Shown one piece after another: positions 1-8,487 of a stretch of DNA of 64,000 bases. Source of the DNA: CAWGXZ01 sp963826695 (GTDB taxonomy: Bacteria > Pseudomonadota > Gammaproteobacteria > Burkholderiales > Burkholderiaceae_C); the NCBI GenBank assembly GCA_963826695.1, contig CAWGXZ010000003.1:372001-436000 (forward strand). The letters run 5' to 3'. The position numbers were made by a program, and so were the translations under genes. Under the pieces are notes generated by a model. That model was not told where the DNA came from. It was given only the letters and a program-made list of their open reading frames with translations, and ran no database searches. Every line of letters starts with the position of its first letter. Position 1 is the first letter of the stretch.

Positions 1-249
1 CGGCTGGTCAAGCCCGGCGGGCGTCTGGTCTACGCCACATGCAGCCTGCTCGACGCCGAGAACGGCGCCGTTGCCGAGGCATTCGGGCGCGAACACGGCG
101 AGCATTTCGAGCTTCTCGACGTTGCCGAATTGCTCGGCGGGCTCGGTGTCGAAGGCGCCGCTTCGTTGTGCGAAGGTGCCATGCTGCGGCTCTGGCCGCA
201 CCGGCACCGCACCGATGGTTTCTACGCGGCAGTTTGGCAGCGCTGCTGA
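1..249 (+). CDS. RsmB/Sun-family 16S rRNA m5C methyltransferase, C-terminal fragment
   Basis: Only the last 82 residues are inside the window; the reading frame is open from base 1 to a TGA at 247-249. The piece contains VYATCS, the TC motif of RsmB/NOP2-type RNA cytosine-5 methyltransferases, whose cysteine is the catalytic nucleophile in the family. It ends with the hallmark L-W-P-H...DGFYAA..W that closes the Rossmann domain of Sun/RsmB proteins. The enzyme would methylate a cytosine in 16S rRNA using SAM. The upstream part cannot be seen, so RsmB, RsmF or another NOP2/Sun paralogue cannot be distinguished. Confidence 0.8.
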   Translation, partial: RLVKPGGRLVYATCSLLDAENGAVAEAFGREHGEHFELLDVAELLGGLGVEGAASLCEGAMLRLWPHRHRTDGFYAAVWQRC

Positions 250-308
250 AATGTCAAAGGCGTGTATATAGCCACAGGTTTCTTAGGGTTGTCCCGAGGA
301 CCGTCACA

Positions 309-340
309 TACAATATGAACACGCCAAAGGTGGCGTTTTG
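309..340 (+). promoter_or_regulatory. Possible promoter -10 and 5'-terminal hairpin before the desaturase
   Basis: TACAAT lies at 309-314. A start of transcription about 7 bases later (near 321) would fall on the first base of a hairpin: ACGCCA 321-326, loop AAGG, TGGCGT 331-336, then TTTT. No good -35 is visible at standard spacing. The hairpin could equally be a weak terminator for the upstream methyltransferase. Inference only. Confidence 0.3.
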
Positions 341-351
341 AAAGTGACTGA

Positions 352-1578
352 ATGGATTTGCTGAGCACGGTTTGGAATGGATCGGTCGACTGGATGGCCA
401 ATGGTCTGATCGCGACCACGTGGTGGCAGGTGGTGCTGATCACCCTGGCCTTTACGCACGTCACGATCGCCGCGGTCACGATCTATCTGCACCGCTCGCA
501 GGCGCACCGCTCACTCGACCTGCACGCCATTCCGTCGCATTTCTTCCGCTTCTGGCTGTGGCTGACCACCGGCATGGTGACCAAGGAATGGGTCGCGATC
601 CACCGCAAGCACCACGCCAAGTGCGAAACCGAGGAAGACCCGCACAGCCCGGTCGCCAAGGGCATCAAGACCGTGCTGCTGACCGGCAGCGAGCTGTATC
701 GCGCCGAATCGAAGAATGGCGAAACGCTCGTCAAGTACGGCCACAACACGCCTGGCGACTGGATCGAGCGCAATCTCTACACGCGCTACAGCTGGCAGGG
801 CGTGGGTGTGATGCTGGTACTCAATGTGTCGCTGTTCGGTGCGATCGGCGTGACCATCTGGGCGATCCAGATGTTGTGGATACCGGTCACCGCTGCGGGC
901 ATCATCAACGGCCTGGGTCACTGGTGGGGCTACCGCAATTTCGAGGCGGCTGATGCGTCGACCAATATCTCGCCGTGGGGCCTTCTGATCGGCGGCGAAG
1001 AGCTGCACAACAACCACCACACCTATCCGACGTCGGCAAAGATGTCGGTCAAGAAATACGAGTTCGACATCGGCTGGGTCTATATCCGCGGGCTCGAGAT
1101 GCTGGGCCTTGCGAAGGTCCGCAAGACGGCGCCGATGCTCAAGCTGGGCGAGGTTCGCGCGGTGGCCGACGACAAGACGCTCGAGGCGGTGATTGCCAAT
1201 CGCTACGAGGTGATGGCCAAGTACGCCCGCAGCCTGCGACACGCCTGCGGCTCGGAAATCGACCGCTTGCGTGCGGAAGGTGCGTTGAGCCGGGCCAAGC
1301 TTGACGAACTCCAGGCCGCGACGCGCTGGCTGCACCGCGACGAGGAGAAGATCCCGTCGGCGATCCGGCCGAAGGTGGTGGCGGCCCTCGAGCACAGCCC
1401 GCTGCTGGCCAAGCTGCTGGCGATGCGCGAAGAGCTGCGTCTGCTGTGGACCCGCACCAACGTCTCGGCCGAGCAACTGGTCCTCGACCTTCAGGCCTGG
1501 TGCCGCAAGGCCGAGGAAAGCGGCATCGCCATGCTGCAGGACTTCGCTTTGAAGCTGCGCGCCGCGCAGCACGCCTGA
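352..1578 (+). CDS. Membrane acyl-CoA/fatty-acid desaturase
   Basis: 408 residues. It is an integral-membrane di-iron desaturase that would introduce a double bond into acyl chains, probably delta-9. The three histidine boxes are present: HRSQAH at 47-52, HRKHH at 84-88 and HNNHH at 219-223. Hydrophobic segments lie at about residues 25-45, 65-75 and 150-190. The family core ends near residue 290; the last ~115 residues form a charged, probably helical tail. The ATG at 352 is the first start that precedes the first hydrophobic segment; no clear Shine-Dalgarno is present. The gene stands alone, followed by a bidirectional terminator, and is probably used to adjust membrane fluidity. Confidence 0.9.
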   Translation: MDLLSTVWNGSVDWMANGLIATTWWQVVLITLAFTHVTIAAVTIYLHRSQAHRSLDLHAIPSHFFRFWLWLTTGMVTKEWVAIHRKHHAKCETEEDPHSPVAKGIKTVLLTGSELYRAESKNGETLVKYGHNTPGDWIERNLYTRYSWQGVGVMLVLNVSLFGAIGVTIWAIQMLWIPVTAAGIINGLGHWWGYRNFEAADASTNISPWGLLIGGEELHNNHHTYPTSAKMSVKKYEFDIGWVYIRGLEMLGLAKVRKTAPMLKLGEVRAVADDKTLEAVIANRYEVMAKYARSLRHACGSEIDRLRAEGALSRAKLDELQAATRWLHRDEEKIPSAIRPKVVAALEHSPLLAKLLAMREELRLLWTRTNVSAEQLVLDLQAWCRKAEESGIAMLQDFALKLRAAQHA

Positions 1579-1595
1579 GGGACACGACATACGCC

Positions 1596-1614
1596 GCGCG
1601 CGCAAAGCGCGCGC
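1596..1614. repeat. Perfect GC inverted repeat
   Basis: An 8-base arm at 1596-1603 and its exact complement at 1607-1614 are separated by AAA. It sits just after the desaturase stop codon and 6 bases before the rho-independent terminator, so the transcript end probably carries two consecutive hairpins. Confidence 0.6.
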
Positions 1615-1619
1615 CAATG

Positions 1620-1647
1620 AAAAAGGCCCGCATTCGCGGGCCTTTTT
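1620..1647. terminator. Bidirectional rho-independent terminator
   Basis: Stem GGCCCGC 1625-1631, loop ATTC, GCGGGCC 1636-1642, flanked by an A5 run on the left and a T5 run on the right. It therefore works on both strands: it ends the desaturase on the plus strand and rpmG on the minus strand, which converge here. Confidence 0.85.
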
Positions 1648-1667
1648 GCTGGCTGCTGCCTCGAGGC

Positions 1668-1835
1668 TCAGCGCAGCTTGGTTTCCTTGTACATCACGTG
1701 CTTGCGTGCCTTCGGATCGAATTTCATGATCTCGATCTTTTCCGGCGTGGTCTTCTTGTTCTTGTCGGTCGTATAGAAGTGACCGGTGCCGGCAGATGAC
1801 TCCAGCTTGATCTTCTCGCGTCCACCCTTGGCCAT
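1668..1835 (-). CDS. rpmG: 50S ribosomal protein L33
   Basis: 55 residues, the normal length for L33. The protein begins MAKGGREKIKLES and ends KHVMYKETKLR, typical of the proteobacterial family. It lacks the four zinc-ribbon cysteines, so it is the zinc-independent (C-minus) form. It is a structural component of the large ribosomal subunit. It lies 25 bases downstream of rpmB on the same strand, the usual rpmB-rpmG pair, and is probably co-transcribed from the promoter upstream of rpmB. It is too short for many automatic gene finders. Confidence 0.97.
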   Translation of the reverse strand: MAKGGREKIKLESSAGTGHFYTTDKNKKTTPEKIEIMKFDPKARKHVMYKETKLR

Positions 1836-1860
1836 GGTCAGCTCCTGCTAAAAATTTGGT

Positions 1861-2094
1861 TCACAGTTCGCCGCGCTGGCGCAGGTCGGCAACGACCTGA
1901 TCGATACCGACCTTGTCGATCAGCCGCAGTGCCGCGTTGCTGATGCGCAGGCGCACCCAGCGGTTTTCGGTTTCGAGCCAGAAGCGCCGGTAGTGCAGGT
2001 TCGGCAGGAAACGGCGCTTGGTTCTGTTATTGGCATGGGAAACATTGTTTCCGGACATCGGGCGCTTGCCCGTGACTTGACAGACGCGTGCCAT
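1861..2094 (-). CDS. rpmB: 50S ribosomal protein L28
   Basis: 77 residues, full length. It begins MARVCQVTGKRPMSGNNVSH, the conserved L28 N-terminus, and contains the basic NRTKRRFLPNL segment that contacts 23S rRNA. It is first in the rpmB-rpmG operon. A GGAG Shine-Dalgarno lies about 8 bases before the ATG, and a perfect TATAAT -10 hexamer lies about 32 bases upstream of it. Confidence 0.97.
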   Translation of the reverse strand: MARVCQVTGKRPMSGNNVSHANNRTKRRFLPNLHYRRFWLETENRWVRLRISNAALRLIDKVGIDQVVADLRQRGEL

Positions 2095-2126
2095 GACGCT
2101 CTCCGATCGATTCGCAAAAGAGCGGG

Positions 2127-2132
2127 ATTATA
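2127..2132 (-). promoter_or_regulatory. -10 element of the rpmB-rpmG promoter
   Basis: On the minus strand this reads TATAAT, an exact sigma-70 -10 hexamer, about 33 bases before the rpmB ATG. No clear -35 is found at 16-18 bases. High ribosomal-protein expression fits a strong -10. Confidence 0.55.
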
Positions 2133-2157
2133 GCCAGCGACCCGAGCAAGGCCGGTC

Positions 2158-3108
2158 TCAGTCGGTGAGGAAGCGCTCGGCGTCGAGTGCCGCCATGCAG
2201 CCGGTCGCCGAACTGGTGATCGCCTGGCGATAGACATGGTCCTGCACGTCGCCGGCAGCGAACACGCCGGGAATGCTGGTCATGGTGGCCATCCCGTCCA
2301 AGCCGCTGCGGGTGACGATGTAGCCGTCGCGCATCTCGAGATGGCCCTTGAATATCTCGGTGTTCGGATGGTGGCCGATGGCTATGAAGCAGCCGTGCAC
2401 CGCCAGTTCGCTCGTGCCGTGGTCGCGCGTGTCGCGCAGGCGAACGCCGGTGACACCCGACGCATCGCCGAGCACTTCGTCGAGCGTCTGCCAAAGATGG
2501 AGCACCACCTTGCCGGCGGCAACCTTGTCCATCAGCTTGCCGATCAGGATGGCCTCGGCGCGGAACCGGTCACGCCGATGGATGACGTGAACGGTGCTTG
2601 CGATGTTGGCGAGGTACAACGCTTCCTCGACCGCGGTGTTGCCACCGCCGACGACGCAGACCACCTGGTCGCGATAGAAGAATCCGTCGCAGGTCGCGCA
2701 GCCGCTGACGCCGCGGCCCTTGAAGGCTTCTTCCGATGGCAAGCCGAGGTATTTGGCCGATGCGCCGGTGGCGACGATCAATGCGTCGCAGCTGTAGCTG
2801 CCACTGTCGCCGTTCAGTCGGAAAGGGCGCTCGCCGAGCTCGACCTCGTGGATGTGGTCGTAGACGATCTGCGTGTCGAAGCGCGCGGCGTGCTGCTCGA
2901 AACGCTGCATCAGCTCGGGGCCTTGCACGCCGGCGAAATCGGCCGGCCAGTTGTCGACGTCGGTGGTCGTCATCAGCTGGCCGCCCTGGGCCATGCCGGT
3001 GACAAGCAGCGGTGCGAGGTTGGCACGGGCGGCGTAGACGGCGGCGGTATAGCCGGCCGGCCCGGAGCCGAGAATCAGGACGCGGGCGTGACGATGGGAG
3101 GTGCTCAT
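2158..3108 (-). CDS. trxB: Thioredoxin reductase (NADPH)
   Basis: 316 residues, normal length. It is a homodimeric flavoprotein that reduces thioredoxin with NADPH in the cytoplasm. FAD-binding G-S-G-P-A-G is at 14-19, the redox-active CATC at 137-140 followed by DGFFY, the NADPH-binding GGGNTA near 154, and the C-terminal G-D-V-Q-D FAD motif near residue 290. I chose the ATG at 3108 because the frame can be extended 17 codons further but those residues precede the conserved fold. It is transcribed divergently from the Crp/Fnr regulator. Confidence 0.96.
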   Translation of the reverse strand: MSTSHRHARVLILGSGPAGYTAAVYAARANLAPLLVTGMAQGGQLMTTTDVDNWPADFAGVQGPELMQRFEQHAARFDTQIVYDHIHEVELGERPFRLNGDSGSYSCDALIVATGASAKYLGLPSEEAFKGRGVSGCATCDGFFYRDQVVCVVGGGNTAVEEALYLANIASTVHVIHRRDRFRAEAILIGKLMDKVAAGKVVLHLWQTLDEVLGDASGVTGVRLRDTRDHGTSELAVHGCFIAIGHHPNTEIFKGHLEMRDGYIVTRSGLDGMATMTSIPGVFAAGDVQDHVYRQAITSSATGCMAALDAERFLTD

Positions 3109-3221
3109 GGGAACTCGGGTCGGTGCAAACGCATGAAGGCCAGCAGTCTGGCACGCCATCCGACCCGGGCCGATTGCGGCTGGCTATGGGTTCGATCGGG
3201 TGGCGCTGGCCCTGCCCGGGG

Positions 3222-3227
3222 TATAAA
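3222..3227 (+). promoter_or_regulatory. Possible -10 element upstream of the Crp/Fnr gene
   Basis: TATAAA, about 46 bases upstream of the ATG at 3274; an AGGAAAG Shine-Dalgarno at about 3260-3266 serves the start. No convincing -35 is seen. Confidence 0.4.
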
Positions 3228-3273
3228 TTGCATTCGGCCGCAGAAAGCCAACCCCTTCAGGAAAGATTCGACG

Positions 3274-3936
3274 ATGGCGATGCTCTCCAATCTCGACCTG
3301 ATCCGGCGCGTGCCGCTGTTCTCGATGCTGACGAACGAACAGGCGCTGGGTATTGCCAGCAACATCGTCAAGCGACGCTTCCGTCGCGGCGAAATCATCA
3401 TCGAGCACGGACAGAAGACGAATTCCCTGTTCATTCTGCTCGCCGGTCGGGCCCGGGTGGTGGCGGCGGATGCGCGTGGCCGCGAAGTGATCCTGGCCGT
3501 TCTGCAGTCGGGCGACTACGTCGGCGAAATGAGCCTGATCGACAACGAGCCGCACTCCGCCACGGTCCGCGCCGAGGTCCAGACCGACATGCTGGTGCTC
3601 GGGCGGGCCGATTTCGCGCGCTGCCTGCCGGAGAACTCGAGCCTGTCGTACGCCATCATGCGGGGCCTGGTGCAGCGCCTGCGCAGCGCCGATCGGCAGA
3701 TCGAATCGCTGGCGCTGCTCGACGTCTACGGCCGGGTGGCGCGGGCGCTGCTCGACATGTCCGAGTTGATCGGCGAGTCGCGCGTCATTCGCAACAAGGT
3801 TTCGAGGCAGGACCTCGCCAAGGCGGTCGGCGCGTCGCGCGAGATGGTCAGCCGGGTGATGAAGGACCTCGAGGAGCGGGCGATGATCGAGACCCGCGAA
3901 GACGGTTCGGTGCTGTTGCGCGAACAGCTCGCCTGA
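3274..3936 (+). CDS. Crp/Fnr-family transcriptional regulator
   Basis: 220 residues. The N-terminal cyclic-nucleotide-binding-like beta-barrel (about 20-110) is followed by a dimerisation helix (about 120-150) and a Crp-type winged helix-turn-helix whose recognition region SRQDLAKAVGASREMVSR lies at about 175-195. The effector pocket has G84-E85 as in CRP, but the CRP arginine-serine pair is H94-S95, so cAMP binding is doubtful. There is no N-terminal cysteine cluster, so it is not an iron-sulfur FNR. The start is set by an AGGAAAG ribosome site. Its ligand and targets cannot be read from sequence; it is divergent from trxB and upstream of ftsK. Confidence 0.92.
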   Translation: MAMLSNLDLIRRVPLFSMLTNEQALGIASNIVKRRFRRGEIIIEHGQKTNSLFILLAGRARVVAADARGREVILAVLQSGDYVGEMSLIDNEPHSATVRAEVQTDMLVLGRADFARCLPENSSLSYAIMRGLVQRLRSADRQIESLALLDVYGRVARALLDMSELIGESRVIRNKVSRQDLAKAVGASREMVSRVMKDLEERAMIETREDGSVLLREQLA

Positions 3937-3991
3937 GCGGCCGCCCGGGTAGCGCCGCGCCTCCGGCGCCGACCGCCGGGGCACCATCCGC

Positions 3992-3997
3992 GACAAT
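3992..3997 (+). promoter_or_regulatory. -10-like hexamer placed for a leaderless ftsK transcript
   Basis: GACAAT ends exactly 6 bases before the ftsK ATG at 4004, so transcription would begin at or next to the start codon. There is no Shine-Dalgarno. Confidence 0.4.
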
Positions 3998-4003
3998 CCG
4001 CGG

Positions 4004-6406
4004 ATGACGTTTTCGCTGGATTCCCTGCGCGCCGACGGCGCAACTTCGTTCGAATCTGCCGCGGAGGCAACGCCACTGCAGCGCAGCCCGCGCCGCAGCA
4101 AGGCGGCCGCTGCCGCAGCGGCGCCGAAGGCCCCGATCCCTGCCAATGCCGACTGGCGTGCCCAGCTGGTGGTGCTGTTCGGCGGCGTCGCGCTGCTTCT
4201 GGTGCTGCTGGCATTGCTGACGCACGATGCCCGCGATGCGGCCTTCTCGACCTCTGGAGCCGCTCTGGCGATCCAGAACAAGGCCGGGGCGCTGGGTGCG
4301 TGGCTTTCCGACGCCGGCTACTTCCTGTTCGGTTTTTCGGCGTGGTGGCTGGTCGTTGCTGCGGCTCGGGTCTGGTTCGGCGCGCTGATGCGGCTGCTGC
4401 GCAGTTCGGCTGCCACCGCCACGCCGATCGGACTGGTGCCGCGATGGACTTTCTGGCCGGGTCTAATCGTGCTGATCTGCGCCAGCGCGGCGCTCGAGTG
4501 GACCCGGCTGTACCAGTGGGAGACGCGGCTGCCCGGCGGCCACGGCGGTGGCGTGCTCGGTTACACCCTCGGCTCGCTCAGCCAGCAGGCGCTCGGCTTT
4601 GCCGGCTCGGGCGTCCTGTGGATCGCCTGCCTGGTGGCCTCGCTGTCGGCGGCTTTCGGGTTCTCATGGGGGCGTACCGCGGAGCGCGTTGGTCGTGCCC
4701 TCGATTCGCTGCTGGTGCGGCGGGTCGAGCGCATCGAGCGCGCCGAAGACCAGCGACTGGGCGAGCAGGCGCTGCGCGAGCGCGAGAAGGTGGTCGAGCG
4801 CGAGCATCAGCGCAGCGAGTCGCAAGTGCCGGTGGTGATCGCGCCGCCCGCGGTCGACGCACCCAAGAGCGAGCGCGTGGCGCGCGAAAAGCAGGCAGCG
4901 CTCTTCGTCGGCGAGGCCGACACCCGCCTGCCGCAGGTCGACCTGCTCGACACGCCCCCGGCGCGCGTCGAGACGGTGACGCCGGAGACGGTCGAGATGA
5001 CTTCGCGGCTGATCGAGAAGAAGCTCAACGACTTCGGCGTCGAGGTCCGGGTCGTCGCGGCGTCGCCCGGACCGGTGATCACCCGCTACGAGATCGAACC
5101 GGCCACCGGGGTCAAGGGTTCGCAGGTCGTCAATCTGGCCAAGGACCTTGCCCGCTCGCTGAGCCTGGTCAGCATCCGGGTCGTCGAAATCATTCCCGGC
5201 CGCACGACCATGGCGCTCGAGCTGCCGAATGCGCGGCGCCAGTCGATCCGGCTTTCGGAAATTCTCGGCTCGGAGGCCTATCACAGCGCCAGCTCGCAGC
5301 TGACCATCGGCCTCGGCAAGGACATCGTCGGCCATCCGGTGGTCGTCGACCTGGCGCGGATGCCGCACTGCCTGGTGGCCGGCACCACCGGCTCGGGCAA
5401 ATCGGTCGGCATCAACGCGATGATCCTCAGCCTGCTCTACAAGGCCGAGGCGCGCGATGTGCGGCTGATCCTGATCGACCCGAAGATGCTCGAGATGAGC
5501 GTCTACGAGGGAATTCCGCACCTGCTGGCGCCCGTCGTCACCGACATGAAGCAGGCCGCCAACGCGCTCAACTGGTGCGTCGGCGAAATGGAGCGGCGCT
5601 ACAAGGTGATGAGCAAGCTGGGGGTGCGCAACCTGGCGGGCTACAACAAGAAGATCGACGACGCGGCGGCGGCCGAGGAAACCATTCCCAATCCGTTCAG
5701 CCTGACGCCCGAGGAGCCCGAACCGCTCGGCCGCCTGCCGTTCATCGTGGTCGTCATCGACGAGCTGGCCGACCTGATGATGGTCGTCGGCAAGAAGATC
5801 GAGGAACTGATTGCCCGGCTGGCGCAGAAGGCGCGCGCGGCCGGCATCCATCTCGTGCTGGCGACGCAGCGGCCGAGCGTCGACGTGATCACCGGCCTGA
5901 TCAAGGCGAACATCCCGACGCGCCTCAGCTTCCAGGTCTCGAGCAAGATCGACAGCCGCACCATCCTCGACCAGATGGGCGCCGAGGCACTGCTCGGCCA
6001 GGGCGACATGCTCTACCTCACGCCCGGCGGCGGCGTGCCGGTACGGGTTCACGGCGCCTTCGTCAGCGACGAGGAGGTGCACCGCGTCGTCGATTACCTG
6101 AAGGGACAGGGCGAGCCGAACTACATCGAGGGCATTCTCGAAGGCGGCACGCTCGAGGCCGAGGGCGGCGAATCGGCCGCAGGCGATGTCGCCGGCGCCG
6201 CGGGCGAAGCCGACCCCATGTACGACCAGGCGGTGGCGATCGTGCTGCAGCACCGGCGGGCATCGATCTCGCTGGTGCAGCGCCATCTGCGCATCGGCTA
6301 CAACCGCGCCGCACGATTGCTGGAACAAATGGAGAAGTCGGGGCTCGTATCGCCCATGGCAACCAACGGCAACCGCGACCTCATCGTCCCGGCACGCGGC
6401 GAATGA
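4004..6406 (+). CDS. ftsK: DNA translocase FtsK
   Basis: 800 residues, the compact form with a short linker. It couples chromosome dimer resolution to septum closure. Hydrophobic segments between about residues 45 and 225 form the four-helix membrane domain, followed by a charged linker (about 235-320). The RecA-like motor has Walker A GTTGSGKS at 460-467 and Walker B ending D586-E587. The C-terminal gamma winged helix that reads KOPS sites (YDQAVAIV...) occupies about the last 65 residues. Its stop overlaps the lolA start (ATGA at 6403-6406), so the two are translationally coupled. Confidence 0.97.
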   Translation: MTFSLDSLRADGATSFESAAEATPLQRSPRRSKAAAAAAAPKAPIPANADWRAQLVVLFGGVALLLVLLALLTHDARDAAFSTSGAALAIQNKAGALGAWLSDAGYFLFGFSAWWLVVAAARVWFGALMRLLRSSAATATPIGLVPRWTFWPGLIVLICASAALEWTRLYQWETRLPGGHGGGVLGYTLGSLSQQALGFAGSGVLWIACLVASLSAAFGFSWGRTAERVGRALDSLLVRRVERIERAEDQRLGEQALREREKVVEREHQRSESQVPVVIAPPAVDAPKSERVAREKQAALFVGEADTRLPQVDLLDTPPARVETVTPETVEMTSRLIEKKLNDFGVEVRVVAASPGPVITRYEIEPATGVKGSQVVNLAKDLARSLSLVSIRVVEIIPGRTTMALELPNARRQSIRLSEILGSEAYHSASSQLTIGLGKDIVGHPVVVDLARMPHCLVAGTTGSGKSVGINAMILSLLYKAEARDVRLILIDPKMLEMSVYEGIPHLLAPVVTDMKQAANALNWCVGEMERRYKVMSKLGVRNLAGYNKKIDDAAAAEETIPNPFSLTPEEPEPLGRLPFIVVVIDELADLMMVVGKKIEELIARLAQKARAAGIHLVLATQRPSVDVITGLIKANIPTRLSFQVSSKIDSRTILDQMGAEALLGQGDMLYLTPGGGVPVRVHGAFVSDEEVHRVVDYLKGQGEPNYIEGILEGGTLEAEGGESAAGDVAGAAGEADPMYDQAVAIVLQHRRASISLVQRHLRIGYNRAARLLEQMEKSGLVSPMATNGNRDLIVPARGE

Positions 6407-7029
6407 AGCTTTCCGGAAACACCAGGCACTTTCTTGCGGCCCTCGCGCTGGTGGGCGCAGCGCTTCCGGCGCACGCCGACGCAGTCGACACGCTTCGCGA
6501 TTTCGTTCGCGAGGTGAAGACCGGCCGTGCCGCCTTCACACAGACGGTCACTTCGCCGGATGGAGCGAAGAAAAAGACGTCGAGCGGTACCTTCGAATTC
6601 GCCCGGCCGAACCGCTTTCGCTTCGAGTACCTGAAGCCGTTCACGCAGTCGATCGTCGCCGACGGGCAGAAGGTCTGGATTCACGATGCCGACCTGAACC
6701 AGGTCAGCTCGCGCAAGCTGAGCGACGCCCTGGGCGCCACGCCGGCGGCGCTGCTCGCGGGTGCATCGCTCGACAACGATTTCAGCCTGTCGCCGCTGCC
6801 GGCGAAGGACGGGCTGGAGTGGGCGCTGGCGAAGCCGCGCCAGTCCGAGGGCGCGTTCGAATCGCTTCGCGTGGGCTTTCGCGGCAAGGAGCTGGCGGCG
6901 GTCGAGATCACCGACAGCTTCGGCCAGCGTTCGCAGCTGCAGTTCAGCGGGTTCGCGGTCAACCCGTCGGTGCCCCTGACGCGATTCCGCTTCGTGGTGC
7001 CGAAGGGCGCCGACGTACTCGAGCAGTAG
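6403..7029 (+). CDS. lolA: Outer-membrane lipoprotein carrier protein LolA
   Basis: 208 residues. A Sec signal peptide (MKLSGNTRHFL...AHA) is cut near residue 26, so the protein is periplasmic. It carries lipoproteins from LolCDE to LolB. The conserved F-x-Q-x-V opening (AFTQTV), the R-P-x-R-F-R-F-E-Y stretch and the D-x-x-L-N-Q-V region are all present. It overlaps the ftsK stop by 4 bases. FtsK-LolA-RarA is a common order in proteobacteria. Confidence 0.95.
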   Translation: MKLSGNTRHFLAALALVGAALPAHADAVDTLRDFVREVKTGRAAFTQTVTSPDGAKKKTSSGTFEFARPNRFRFEYLKPFTQSIVADGQKVWIHDADLNQVSSRKLSDALGATPAALLAGASLDNDFSLSPLPAKDGLEWALAKPRQSEGAFESLRVGFRGKELAAVEITDSFGQRSQLQFSGFAVNPSVPLTRFRFVVPKGADVLEQ

Positions 7030-7137
7030 ACGCAGGCGAGCCGCTGACGATCGGGTCGCTCGGTCGTCGAGCGAAGCCCGGCGGTGCGTTCCCGCTGCGT
7101 TGCTACTTCGGCCGGAAGGTGCATCGTCCGCCGCGGC

Positions 7138-7143
7138 GACAAT
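7138..7143 (+). promoter_or_regulatory. -10-like hexamer placed for a leaderless rarA transcript
   Basis: GACAAT ends 6 bases before the rarA ATG at 7150; no Shine-Dalgarno is present. Same geometry as ftsK, DUF2782, polA and the HDAC-like gene. Confidence 0.4.
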
Positions 7144-7149
7144 TACCCG

Positions 7150-8484
7150 ATGCAAGCCCCGCAGCGGCACCCCAGCGACGAACGTGACGCCAAGCCGCTT
7201 GCCGAGCGCATGCGTCCGCGCACGCTCGACGAGGTGATCGGCCAGTCGGCCCTGCTCGGTCCCGGCAAGCCATTGCGCGTGGCGTTCGAGTCGGGTCGGC
7301 TGCACTCGATGATCCTCTGGGGCCCGCCGGGCGTCGGCAAGACCACGCTGGCGCGGCTGATGGCCGACGCCTTCGATGCCGAGTTCATCACCATGTCGGC
7401 GGTGCTCGGCGGCGTCAAGGACATCCGCGAGGCAGTCGAGAGCGCCCGCGCGCTGCAGGCGGGTGGCCGGCGGACGGTGGTCTTCGTCGATGAAGTGCAC
7501 CGCTTCAACAAGGCGCAGCAGGATGCCTTTCTGCCGCACGTCGAGGCCGGCCTTTTTACCTTCATCGGTGCCACCACCGAGAACCCTTCGTTCGAAGTCA
7601 ATTCGGCACTGCTCTCGCGTGCGACGGTGCATGTGCTCAAGCCACTGGGCGACGACGATCTGGCGCTGCTGCTGTCGCGGGCGCGTGAGTCGCTGGTTGC
7701 GCCGCCGCTGAGTGCCCCCGCCGCGGCCCGGCTGATCAGCTACGCCGACGGCGATGCCCGACGGCTGCTCAATGCCTACGAGAACCTGGTGGGTACGCTG
7801 CAGCTCGGCGGCGCTGCGGGCGACGCCGAGGTCACGGTCGAGCAACTCGAGAATGCGCTCGGCGAGCAGCTGCGCCGCTACGACAAGGGCGGCGAGCAGT
7901 TCTACGACACGATTTCGGCGCTGCACAAGTCGGTGCGCGGCAGCGACCCCGATGCGGCGCTGTACTGGTTCGTCCGCATGCTCGACGGCGGTGTCGATCC
8001 GCGCTATGCAGCGCGCCGGATCATCCGCATGGCCAGCGAGGACATCGGGCTCGCCGACCCGCGGGCGCTGCGAATCGCGCTCGATGCCGCCGAGGTCTAC
8101 GAGCGGCTCGGCACGCCCGAAGGCGAGCTGGCGCTGGCCGAAGCCGTGCTCTATCTCGCCGTGGCACCGAAGTCGAACGCCGCCTATGTCGCCTACAAGG
8201 CGGCGCGGGCCTATGTGGCGGCCGATGGCACCCGGCCGGTGCCGCTGCGGCTGCGCAACGCGCCGACACGGTTGATGAAAGAACTGGATTACGGCCGCGA
8301 TTACCGCTATGCACACGACGAGGCCGGGGGCGTTGCCGCGGGCGAGCGCTACTGGCCCGACGACAGCCGCGGCGCTACTTTCTACCAGCCGGTCGACCGC
8401 GGGCTCGAAATTCGCATTGGCGAGCGTCTGGCGCAGTTGCGCGAGATCAACCGGGCCGGCGGCCGCCGGCGGGAGAACCCCTGA
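7150..8484 (+). CDS. rarA: Replication-associated recombination ATPase RarA (MgsA)
   Basis: 444 residues, full length. It is an AAA+ clamp-loader-like ATPase that acts on stalled replication forks and binds SSB. Walker A GPPGVGKTT is at 58-66 and Walker B FVDE ends at D114-E115. Sensor 1 is in IGATTENPSF, and the C-terminal MgsA tetramerisation domain contains KSVRGSDPDAALYW. The frame is open 22 codons upstream, but the ATG at 7150 starts next to the conserved PLAERMRPRTLDE. livH follows after only 3 bases, so rarA probably leads the liv transcript. Confidence 0.95.
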   Translation: MQAPQRHPSDERDAKPLAERMRPRTLDEVIGQSALLGPGKPLRVAFESGRLHSMILWGPPGVGKTTLARLMADAFDAEFITMSAVLGGVKDIREAVESARALQAGGRRTVVFVDEVHRFNKAQQDAFLPHVEAGLFTFIGATTENPSFEVNSALLSRATVHVLKPLGDDDLALLLSRARESLVAPPLSAPAAARLISYADGDARRLLNAYENLVGTLQLGGAAGDAEVTVEQLENALGEQLRRYDKGGEQFYDTISALHKSVRGSDPDAALYWFVRMLDGGVDPRYAARRIIRMASEDIGLADPRALRIALDAAEVYERLGTPEGELALAEAVLYLAVAPKSNAAYVAYKAARAYVAADGTRPVPLRLRNAPTRLMKELDYGRDYRYAHDEAGGVAAGERYWPDDSRGATFYQPVDRGLEIRIGERLAQLREINRAGGRRRENP

Positions 8485-8487
8485 CCC

